DNA of 64,000 nt from Branchiostoma floridae (lineage: Eukaryota; Chordata; Leptocardii; Amphioxiformes; Branchiostomatidae), in NCBI RefSeq assembly GCF_000003815.2, contig NC_049979.1, forward strand, positions 27,402,782-27,466,781, written 5' to 3'. The notes beneath the pieces were generated by a model that was not told where the DNA came from, did not search any database, and saw only the letters and a list, made by a program, of their open reading frames with translations. This document shows positions 33,901 through 45,900 of this stretch, in pieces (positions within the stretch are counted from its first letter, which is position 1; every line of letters begins with the position of its first letter). Position numbers and translations under genes: made by a program.

Positions 33901-36900
33901 GGACTCCTATATACATATACACTACGTCACAACATGTAACGTTTAAAACCTGGAAGGTAAGTTTATATCAGATTTTCCATCATCATTCTGCTGCTACCCG
34001 ATCGACCATCATCTATTCCAAATGTTGGAAATATGTTAGGTAAATCGCTATTTATAAAATGTGCTAATGTATATGAAGAAGTTTCGTGCCTTCGTCATCA
34101 CGATACATGTCGTTCCAAAATATATACGTCGGTACTTAATATCGCTATCAAGTAGAATAAACCAAGAAAAAAAAAAAAACACGGCGGAAAAACAAGCTCT
34201 GTGTTTATTGTTGTAACAATGAATGAATGAAGACCTTTATTGCGCATTTTTTTGCCATAGCGGGCTGTTAGAGTTAAAGTGCAGTTCGCGCAGGCCCGAT
34301 CTTTGAGAATTGAATATGCCGACAAACTCAAAGAAGCCGCGCCTCGGCCGCATGTGTCAATCAAATTTAGCGTCGCGGTGGGAGGGCACGGGTCAGACCC
34401 ATTTTTTCTACAATTCTACCGTCCGGTATCTTATAACATCTACTAAACACGCAAAAACATCTATTAGTTTCGACTTCAACAATGGAGGCCTCATATTTCC
34501 ACTCAAAACCCCAAAGTTTGCCAACATTTTCCACTTTGCAAACGCCACACAAAACTGTATACACGGCTGTGACGCCGTAATTACGGCGTGTACACGCCGA
34601 CTGTGTGACATGCCGAGGAGAAAAGTGTCTCACTATGGCATTTTTGGACGTTTATATTTAATAGGAAGCGAGGACGTAGTAGTTATAAAATAATTGCACC
34701 ATTCCAGATATGTATTTGTCGAACCTTAAAGATATTCCTATCAAAATTCGAAGGTGGTTTTCCGAGCGCGCGCTGGTGTGTGTTCCCGATCGCTGATCAT
34801 GCCCGGCGGCAATATCAAACCCGCCGGTGAAAACCGGTTGAGTTATATTTTCGGCAAACAGGAGCATTTTTATTGTGAAGTTGTATCTGGTTCCGTATAA
34901 TATTTGAACACACGTATTTATGCTTCGAGAAATACTTTCAATTCATACAAGAGAACATGGTTATGAGGATTGTTCTGCTATGCAGTCTACATTTTGTTCG
35001 GAAAATCACAAAAGATCGGCTCGCGATTTACTAAGTACTAAAAAACAGTCTAGTTATGTTACGCATGCGGCGGTACCCCGCCCTCCGGGTCAGGCGCCGC
35101 TAAATTTCTGCCGCAAATCATGCTGTTTGATTAATAATTAATGACGTTCTCATGAATATTCCGTGTACACGGTGTTCAAAACATGAATCTTCTGAATATT
35201 ACCGACCGGTTTCCACGTGATACCGCCCCGTAAATACGGCCGTAATTACGATCGTATTTACGGCGTGTTCACGATTACGCACACCGTAATTTACGGTAAA
35301 GTTTACCGTGCTGGTACTGTACATGAGTTGCCTTGCTAAAGAAGGCTCCACACCTGAGGAATTGCCAAAAAATTAGTCACAACAACAGGCTTCTTGGGCT
35401 CTGGATACAAACACACATACATGTACATGAGTTGCCTTGCTAAAGAAGGCTCCACACCTGAGGAATTGCCAAAAAATTAGTCACAACAACAGGCTTCTTG
35501 GGCTCTAGATTGAAGAAAGCATATTGAGTAGCTAAGAAGGCTCTGCACCTGAGGTATTGCAAAAAAATCACTGGACACTAGGGGTGTGTATCAATACAGA
35601 AAATTCAGGTCCAGGTCTGGTCCAGGTCCAAAGGATCAGGTCCAGATCTGGACCTGAACTTGGACCTAATTGTCTGTAAAATCTTGTGTTGGGCAATACT
35701 CAAAACAACGGACGTCCATTTTGCTAGTACAAAGGATTCTGTTTGATGGAGTATCTGACCCAACATGAGTGAATGCCTGCCGGAAATATTTGTTCATTTT
35801 TAAATCAGTCCAAAATCTGGTCCACTGATTTTTTTCAGGTCTGTTTTTTGGAGGGGTGAAACAAGAAAAAAAAAGGTTTTGTACCAGTAAACCGCACCGG
35901 TACTCATCCCTACTGGACACAACAATGATTTACATTAAAAACAGAATGCACGCCCTGCAATAGTTTATGCCAAGTTGCGTCTGGAAATGTTCATAAACTT
36001 TTCAGTACCTTTCTCTGCCCCACTGGCCTCTCCTTTGTCCTTTGCGCTGGCTGTTTGTTTGGCTGTACTTGTAGACGTCATCTCCTGATACCTGGCCTGA
36101 CAGTCCTCTGCAGTGTGTGTCCCCACCATCACAGCAACCTTCTGCCACATGCACTCATCCTCCGCAGATGTGCTGTTTATGGCACTATGAGAACAGAACA
36201 GTAGTAAGTTTTATCACACCATGAAACTGTCGACCAAGCAGCTAAGAACTAGCTGTAGGCTTGGAGTACATAGTGTATAGGACATAGTGAGATTTAAATG
36301 GTAACAGACCAGTGTTCAAAATACTTGTTTCAGCCAGGTTGCTCAGGCAGCAACTGAGTCAAAAGCCAGGTTGCACCTTCAACATTTCAGGTTGCCCCGG
36401 CCCACTTCCAAGCTATTATTTTTGTCAGCTACATACTTATCCATTATCTTTTTTTCCAGGTACATGTAACTACTTATGTTCAATCTTATCAAGAAATAAA
36501 TACAACATCTCATACATGCAGGTGGGGGAAAATCTATGTTCCAACTGCAAAATTTCAGGTTGCACAGTGCGCTACCTGGGTAGCCCGGTAAGCGATAAGA
36601 CTGACAACATATTAGGGAAATACCTTTATCTCCTAAACCTACACAGTGCCAACCAGGGTTGTTGCCAGCCTGCAATCATTTTCCATCCCTTGATTTTGAA
36701 TCATGATTCATATCGAGCGCCGAAGGCACAACTCCTAGGGGGATCTAGGAGCATACTCCTGGGAAAGTTTTCAAATCTGGCACTTCTGAAACACTATTTC
36801 CTGCATATTAAGTTTGCTGTTAGACTAAGCTGTTCAAAGGCACCTGTTTTGGTGAAAAATTACACAAGGGAGACAGTTTTATTATATATTTACATATCTA

Positions 36901-39900
36901 TTTTTGTCCATCACAGGGGACGGAATGGGCAAAAATTTTTTCCGTCCCCAGCTGCAAAAATCCGTCAAAGGACGGAAGGATGGGTGCTGGCTACAACAGT
37001 GTCAGGTCAATTCCCCGTCATTCACTTTCCCCGTCGGTGGTCTGGATGTTTCCCGGTCAAGTTATGGAGGTTATTACAAGTTATTACAAGTCACAAAAGT
37101 TTTGTCAAGGGTTTTATCAAATTTCTTTTTATAGAGACTAGACCTTTGTGAGTTTTTTTTTACCTTGGATTACCGGCACTCAACTGATGCACGAGAAATG
37201 TTCGCATTGCCAGCTCCGCCATCTTGGTTATTTAAACATGTTGCAAACCTCTCGTGGGTACCTTTTACTGACTTTGTAGTTTGTATGAGTACATGGGCAG
37301 ACTTAAACCAAACCCTAACATGAAAAACAACTGTTTGTGTATTTCAAAAAAGATATGTTGGTAGATTTACGAGGGATTCGGACTGAAAGTGTAATCACTC
37401 GGACGGTATGGTGTTGTCCAACTGAGGACGGAAACTATTTGCCGCTACAAGCTGTCTGAAAATGCTTTCCAAGTAATGAAATATACAATCAAGTAGTCCC
37501 TTAGGGTTCCGAACAAGAAAGATGTAATGTTTCTTCAAAATTTGTGCAAGAAGCACGAAGGGAAATATCCTGACGGGGAAAGTGAATGACGGGGAACTGT
37601 CCAGAAAACGTTACAACCCTGGTGGCAACCCTAAGATACCGTCAAGCCTCCCCATCTACGTGCAAGCAGTCGAACCCTTGCCTGACAGGGAACAACAGAC
37701 AATAAACTGGATAATGAGTGGTTTGCAATGTTCTTGCACGAGGGCTAATTGCAACTTGAAACAGGAATTATAGAAAATCTATACATACGGTGAAAGATAA
37801 CAATGGTGACATGTGACTATTCTAATAGTAACACCTGGTAAGGATTTATTTTTGGAGGGAGTGCGTGCAGGCTACGTGCCTCACTCTTTCCTAATGAGTG
37901 GGTTTTGTGAAGTTAACAGGGCTGTACAGTAGCTTTCGCCAAGAAACGTTTGGCAATTATCCATCAAAATAGCTCTTTTCATTAATGTTGCTTAATGGCA
38001 TCCTCCTACGCACGGTCCACAACCGGCTAATCGCCTACGTGAGGACCCTGCTATCTGAAGGGCCACCCCCGGTTACTGTGAGCATCGCTACAATTTGTAC
38101 AAACCAGCTGTCAGTCAATCAGAGAATAGGCCTTTCTTGGACTTTCTGTTTACGAAAGCCATCTCACAAAGACCGCTGGGAAACTATCAGCCAATCATGT
38201 TACGTCTTACATTACCTCCGATCCCCAACTGCTGACTGCGCATATAAGGGTAAGCTCATTAACATTTATAAGCAGGGCGGTCAGTAACTGATCTGAGTGC
38301 ACCAGACAGCAGAAGTGACCACAAGGAGTTTCGACGTGACTGTGGTCCCTCTGCATAGGAAAATGCTCAATGGAAACAGAAAGACATCAGTTGACAAAAA
38401 TATCAAATGACAACCTGGGCTCAGACATGTAAAGGGCCATCCCCTGCCAAAGACTGGGGCACAATTTGTAGAGAAAAAAAAGTAGAGATGACCACTACTA
38501 TTTTTTTGTTTTGCACTGTTCCTGCACATCGGAGTATCAAATTCAGCATTCCCTTATACTTAATTATAGATAAACACAGGGTCTTAAACATTGATGGAAT
38601 AAAAATAGCTTCATCGCATATTTCCAAAAAAATGTACCTGTAAAGCTTCTTTTCTTCCTCCAGAGTCCAGGACGTCTCAGACGCATCTCTACCCTGTTCT
38701 TTTCCCTGTCTTCCTTTGCAGTCTTCAGATGACTTTTTGTCCGTCTTTCTTTGAGACTTATTTGTGTCCTGTGTGCTTTCACACTTATCCGTGGCGTCAT
38801 CTTCTTGTTCAGTTGTACTTGTTTCAGTTTCCTCTGTCTTCTTGTTACCTGCTCTCTTCTTCCTTTGGTAATGTCGTTTTCTTTTGCCTGGATTTTTTTG
38901 GGCTTCACTTTCTTCCCTTTCTGTTTCAGTGTTATCAGGCATACCTTTAGCTTGCTCTTCTGCACTGCTTTTGTTGTGTGCAACTGTGGATTTTTTGGTG
39001 TTTCGCAGACCCATCCTGTTACCTCTCTGCCTCGCAGTTGGTTCCTCCTCACTCTCTCCCATGCTGCCTTCAGCAACATCTTTTATTCTTTGTGACGTTC
39101 GAGACGTGCCTTGACTGGCGGAAGACTGCGCTCGTTTACGGCCGCGACCTCTCCTCGGACGTCCCCCCTTACCTGTTTCTTCAGCCTGACTTTCCTCATC
39201 TTCAGTCAGATTCTTGTGTTTGCTTGGAGCTTCCATCTTTTCGTTTGTCTCTGTGTTCTCGGAACGTTCTCCGCTGACGGTAAGGCTTTCTTTCTTGCTT
39301 GGCCTCCCTCTTTTCTTGGTCGTGGTAACAACAACTTCTTTGGCTGTCTGCACATTACTGGTTGACTCCTCTTTCCTTGGTCTTCCTCTTCTTGCCCCTC
39401 CCCTAGTGGCGACCTGTTTCTCTGTAGAGGGTTGTTGTTCAACGCTTGCGCCGTTGTTTCCACCGTCTTTACGTGACCTACCCCTTCTCTGTTTGCTCTC
39501 GGAAGTCTTTCCTTTCCTCTTGTCTTCTGATTCACATTGAGGAGGTTCTCGAGTCTTTGGCTCCTTCTGGTGTGAAGACTGGTCTCTCTTGCGAGCCGAT
39601 GACTGGTCTCTGATGTCCTCTTCCCCACGTTTGGAACTCTACAATAAAAGGAAAGAATCGGATTTTGCAGTTTCAAACAAGCGTTTTCTAGAAAGGAAAA
39701 GCATGAGTTGGGTAATTGTCAAGGCAAAAGAGTGGTGCCATATTTAAAGTGGGAGATTTTACAACGGGGAAAATTCTAAAATTTGAAGACAAACAGGACA
39801 ACTGAGTGTGAGTAAGAGGTGTTTCAATCTGGCATTATTTTTTCAAAATCGAGAAACGAGCAATCAAATTGGTACATGTATTTCATGCTGTGCAAATACT

Positions 39901-42900
39901 ACTGTAAATGCAGAAATTTTCGCAGTGGATTTTTATTTGCGGATTTCGCGGTGGCCACCGAAAATATTCATAAGACTCCATTTTCCTGCTGCCGCAAAAT
40001 TAAATCCCCGCGAACTTAAATGCATTTACAGTATACTCCTATACTATACCTTGAAAGGATCGGTTGGTTTTGGAGTGCTGAGGATGTCTTCAGGTACCCC
40101 CTGTGGTTTCTTGTTTCTTGTGTTTCTCCGCAGCCTTGAGTTCTGCACATTACTGAGTGCCTCTCTCCCCTTCGGTGCCCCAGGTGTGTCTAACAGTATA
40201 TCTGTTCTGATAACCGTGTCATTCTCCCCCTGGACTTCCTGTCTGGGTGTCTTCTTCACTGTCAGGAGAGTTGTGTCTGGTTCTGACTGGTTGGATCTGT
40301 CCCGGGGAATGCGTGGGTCTTTGAGCTGGGCGTTTGCCGTGGCGGTTTTTGTCGCACGCCTGCTGGCAGGGCGGCGCTTGACGGTGCCTGGAGTTCCGCT
40401 GAGGTAAAACAAACAAGACTTCTACAACAACAGCAACCACTACCAACAACAACAACTGTGTTCATTGGGTGACGATCACGGACAGTCATCCTTCTGACGC
40501 CTTATCGACCACTACCAACAACAACAACTGGTTACACCAGATAGCAACATCAAACAACACCAACAGCAACATTTTACAGCCAATAGTTTGCTCAAAATAC
40601 TTTTTAGGTTACATGCAACATTACAGGTTGGTGGCGTCACAGTAAATACAGCAGCTGATTCGGAAACTGGCACATTCACCCAAAATGTTCTTGTTAGAAG
40701 CAAACAAAGCATAATCATTGTAATGTAGATACAATTGCAATTTTTCATGTTTGCTTTTCTGCTTCTCAAAAAAAAGTATTTCTTGAGCTGTGCTTCCAAG
40801 TTGCAAATCGGCTGCTATGTTTACTATGAAGCCACAAACAGAAACTAACTTGCTTACTTGGCAGCAGGAGCTAAGAACTGGAAGGATGGTTTGGACAAAG
40901 CTGGTTTGGAAGATTTGACGTCCAATAATATCAGAAGGGTGTATATTTTGTACGAATGTCTTTGTTCATTGAAAGATAGTACTGCTACTTCTGAATGTAA
41001 ACAGGAAATGACACACGTTTTTTACATGCCCAGCACTTAGATTGGATCAAACATGACAGTTCTAGTAACATCTACCATAACTGTTCACACCTACCTTCTA
41101 CTGTCTTCTAGGTCATCTCTGTGTACAATCTGAAAAGGAAGAATCAGCCACATATCACAACACTGTAAGGGCAACTCATTGATACACCAACCATGTCTGT
41201 GCTTCTTAAATTTATATTCTGTATGGATCACATAACTGGTAAACTGTCCCAAACACAAATTGTACATGAGGCAGCCCACTCTTAGGCCATGTTAATATGA
41301 ATATCATGGATGACATCAGCATACACATCAACTTTAGTCCAATTACAAAATAAAAATCTTTTCTACCATACTGTGAATTGTACAAAGCTACTGCAAATAT
41401 ATGCTGGCAAAGTTGCAAAGAAATATCAGAAAATGTTGTAGAATGCCGAAGTAAAAAAAAAAAAATGTTACAGAACAAAAACCAAGAATCTATTGATTTG
41501 TTTATTACTATACCATAATTGTTCAACCTTCCTGACCAACTTATGTTTCCTACTGAATGAATCTTTTTCTTCTTTCGCATCCTTTAAAGTTTAATCAATT
41601 TTAGGGTTGTATGTCATCAATATAATCAAATCAACATGGCCTGATGGTAAAAATTCTGTATATATATATGTACACACATAATATACCTTAGAGAGAGAGA
41701 GAGAGAGAGAGAAAGAGTGAGATAGCTGTATGCAACTGATAATACGGTACATGTACAGAATACTGTAAATACAGAAATGTTCGCAGCGGTTTCATGTTCA
41801 CGGTTTTTGCGGTGGCCACTTCACCACGAATTTAAAACCACTGGAACAGTGGAAACATTTTTCCAGGACAGTAAGAGACTACACAGCATGGTGCTACCGC
41901 GAACTTAAAACCACCGCAAAAAGTCCTTTTTCCTGCTACCATGAAAGTAAACCCCCACTAACTTAAATGCATTTACAGTATAACTGCTACAATGTAACTC
42001 ACCAAGCCTTTGACAGTTCTGAAGCTGAGAAATGCGGGTGACATGGCCAGCTCGTCACTACTGGTGCAGTGGATCTTGACATTGTCTTTCTCAATGACAA
42101 CCCTCTGGTTGGCCCACCATGCCATCCTGGGCTTTACCACACGTCCGCTACGCGACCGCCCCAAGGAGCCCAACACGTTTTGTACCGAGTGTGGCGGGAC
42201 GTCGGGGACTAGGAACAAATGGAAATTCAGTTCATCATTTGGGTGTAAAAGTCAAAAGTAATTCATTTGCTGTGGAACTCAGGGCTAAAGACACTACCTG
42301 TATCACTTTACTTTCAAAGTTGCATGTATAAATTGTTTACAATTCTCCTGTTTTTGATTATCATAAAACTTTGTGGTAAATGGTAATAAATGCACAATGG
42401 CCAGGTGCTCCTTACAAAAAAATGGTTACTTGTGCCAAATAGACTGTATATCAATGGCGAGATGCTCCTTACATTTTTTATGTTGAGGTTGTCACTTGTA
42501 CAGGTTTGACTGTGTATCAACGGCCAGGTGGTCTTTATCAAGTTTATGTGGAGATATTTACCAGTACAGGTTTGACTGTATATCAATAACCAGGTGATCC
42601 TTATGTAGAGGTGGTCACTAGTGCAGGTTTGAATGTGCATCACGTGGTCTTTGTAAAGAGGTGGTCACTAGAACAAGTTTTGACTTTTTTGATAACGCTG
42701 GGTGCCACTGTGTAGAACTCAACACTGTGATTGACTTTGGAACACTAAAGCATGCATACCAGCTCTTGTTGACTCTCTCACTTTGTGATGAACCTTCAGT
42801 TTGTTGGTGTTCCTCTGTCCTTGACCTTGCCTGCAAAAGAGGAGGCAATCAGAGATGGCACACTTTGCCCCCAAACTAATTTTGGCTTCTGTATTCAAGT

Positions 42901-45900
42901 GATGATGTCAAGAGTGAATCAAAGGTGGAAGAAAGATGGAATCTACCACCGTCGAGTTTCAAAGGGGGTTGATTGACACTGATGTTTAAGTGCCACCTTT
43001 GATTCACTCATGACATCATCACACTTCCAGATTCCAGTACATCATCACAGTGAATCAGTCATCTGATGAAGGTTGGCAGGGTTAAATAAAGGTAAAAACA
43101 AGTCTGACTGAAAAAAAAGTGTTGGAAAAAAGCTCAAATTGTACAACTATAGTGGTAGCACTTCTAAGAAGGTTTCTAAGATCTAGATAAAATATAACCC
43201 ATCTTTGAGCTTCAACCAATGGCTCTCAACAAGACAGTAAAACTCACTTTTCTGAGGTGCTGTTGGCAATGTCCTCAAGGACCTCCTTCCAATTCTCAGG
43301 GAAGCCAGTTTTGAAGGCTTTCGCAATCTTGGCGTGGAATCCTGCAGAAAAACAGATGTTAGATAAATTTGAGGGAGGACTTATCAATAGACAAGAAATG
43401 AGTATGACACACAAGTGACATTGTATGCAAACAATACCACTATTCAATAACTAAGAAGGATTTCTTTTATTTTGAAACTTGTAAAAATTGGGGGTTTTTT
43501 TCAGATAGACTTACTAAGGTTGTCTATGTTTGGACACATCCTCAGGATGCCACAAGACACCCCTGCACAAAAAGCCCTTGAATTTGCCATACTAGACTCC
43601 AGCAGATACAAGACACTGTGTCAACCTACTCAGCTTGCTAAAAGCAGACCTAAAGCACAGAGACAGAGAGCAAGCCCTACAACAGTAAAGAAACTCCAAC
43701 AGCTAAGGAAGCTTGCAGGATGCAAAGCACAATGGAGAAAGATGAAGAAAATCTAAATGCAACTCCAGGACTCTTCAAAGACTGTAGGTGCAGAACACAG
43801 GGAATGATGAAGATGATACTTAGTATTGATTTGATCTTCCAGTTCATTCTAGTGACGCTGAGAAGAGTGATGGATGTCACTCAAAAATCTGGAAGTAATT
43901 CTTCGAATTTTATATTCGTTTTGAAATATCGTTTACTTGGATGTCTAATCTTCGAACGAACTAATCTTCATAAACATGATTGCCTACCTTGTTCTAGTAC
44001 CATAGACCTGTCTATGAACCCTCGGAGCCTGTACACGGTACCACTGCCAGTAACCACCATACGGGATGTCACCCTCTTCACAATGGCAGTGCTGTGCCAA
44101 TACTGGTGCTCTGGGTCTTGCCTGTAGTAATACACATAAGAACATCTTACACTTAGTCAGTAAACAAAACAGACTAAATGTCTTCTCAGGTTTCAAAGAC
44201 AATACTGTTATGCTTATGGTACCTTGAACAAGACAGGTGCATGTATTCGTTCTGAGACAGAAACCTTATTTTTTGTCTCTCACAAAAACAAAAATGAATG
44301 AATAAGATTGCTCCACAGATACCTTACACTTAAAAGGTGAAAAAGGGTAAAGGCAGTCCCATAGCCTTCTGTAGGCAGTTGATAAGCTTTGTAAAATTGT
44401 TTTACGCATGGTTTAACAAGATGGAAGAAACTATGCAAACATAGAAGGAGCATAGCATAATTTTCTACTCCATACACTTACGTGTACCCCAAAGTGGGCA
44501 TAAATATGCAAGTTCATTCTCATTGTCCTTGTATAAAATCTGGGAAGACTTATTTGTTCCCACTACAAATGTATATCCTTATAAAGTTCCAAACAAAATC
44601 TGACCAAGACAAGGAACTTTTTCAAGAAGCTAGCATGTACTTACTTGCGATGGCCCTCAACCACGATGTCTGTAGACTTTCTCATTGGTTTAATAAACCA
44701 GTCGTAGAGAATGTGCTCCTTAAACGGCTTCACTGCAGTCTATGGAGGGAAATACAAAAAAGACTTAATGATAATGATATTTTCCCTTTTCTGACTTTCT
44801 TGTACTGTACTAGTCTTGAGCTAGTACTGCGTACCTGAACTCATCTTCAGATTCAGGTCCAGATTCAGGTCCGGACATACAAGTCTAAACCTAAACCCAT
44901 AGCATATGTGTGCTCAACATACTCAAATTAGTTACATGATAAATTGCATGCTGGCATGAATTTTACTTTTTAATTGTACATTTAATTTTAAAAGTATAAA
45001 TTCAAAATTAGATACAGGCAGTATTATTAAACACAAAGGCTCTGTAATTTACACAAAAGCAACAAAGTTTTTGTCTTTTTCCAGCACAAATTTCAAGATC
45101 CATGGAAGGCCTTCACATGGTTAAGAATGAAAAGGGGAATACAAGTGAGAGATTATCTTGGCAGACTTTGTACCCGAGTAACCCAACATTTAGGCCACAC
45201 CGATTTAATTTCTTGGTTCACGGATTCGCTCGCTCCTATTTTTTGGAAAAAAAAAATAAAAATAAAAATTACCACTCAGCAAATTTTCACCATAAATGAA
45301 ACCATTCAACAACTTTCTAGTGTAGCAAACATAAAAACTGACACTACTTTTGTAATTTTCAACAAACAGGAGCTGTTACTGTACAGTAATAGTCTTTTGT
45401 ACTTTTTTCAAGCTGAAAACTTTTTATTCTTTACGTTTTGGATTAGCCCTTACCTTTACCCCAACCATTTTACAATTTTTATTTTTATTTTTATTTCGCC
45501 CTCTCGCTCCATATTTTTTATGAAAAAATCCGTGAACCAAGAAATTAAATTGGTGTGGCCTTAGGCTTCTTTTTTTTAAGTGAACCTAAACATTTTAAAA
45601 GTCCAATTCCATGCCTGTGTACAGGTACATAGCACCAGAAGTAGCTTAAATAGGTAAATGTCAACCTCTATATCTTGGACTATACATTGGCATTGCTGTC
45701 AACTAAACATTTCCTTAAATGTTCCCATGCATAAAGATACAAGCATTAAGCAGCCTCTGTGGATACCACAAACATTTCTTACATCTTTCTTCGGGTTGGG
45801 GGCAGCTGGTTTCTCTTGCCTTGAAGTATCAGTTGTATCGACTGACACATTGTCTGCAAAAAAAAAGAACACATCATGGTAGGATGATAAAACATCAACA

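Noticed and set aside
34560-34620. CGTAATTACG palindromes as possible regulatory operators
   Set aside because: They cluster at the ends and inside the 5.43 kb insertion and are better explained as element structure.
36312-37151. 279-residue plus-strand open frame in MIS18BP1 intron 13
   Set aside because: No domain, signal or compositional sign of a protein; it begins in a repeat-like GTTCAAAATAC stretch and ends inside an inverted-repeat element. Kept only as a curiosity.
38421-39353. 310-residue minus-strand frame reading past 38638
   Set aside because: Only the part from 39638 to 38638 is exon; beyond the GTACAT donor the frame runs into an intron, and exon 14 completes the SANT domain.
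38729-39540. Several plus-strand frames rich in Phe, Leu and Cys
   Set aside because: Complement of the Lys/Glu-rich MIS18BP1 exon 13; their composition is explained by that.
42771-42783. Nearer donor (GTGAGA) for MIS18BP1 exon 9
   Set aside because: It gives phase 0, which cannot join exon 10 in the CENP-C-motif frame; the GTATGC donor after 42760 gives phase 1 and fits.
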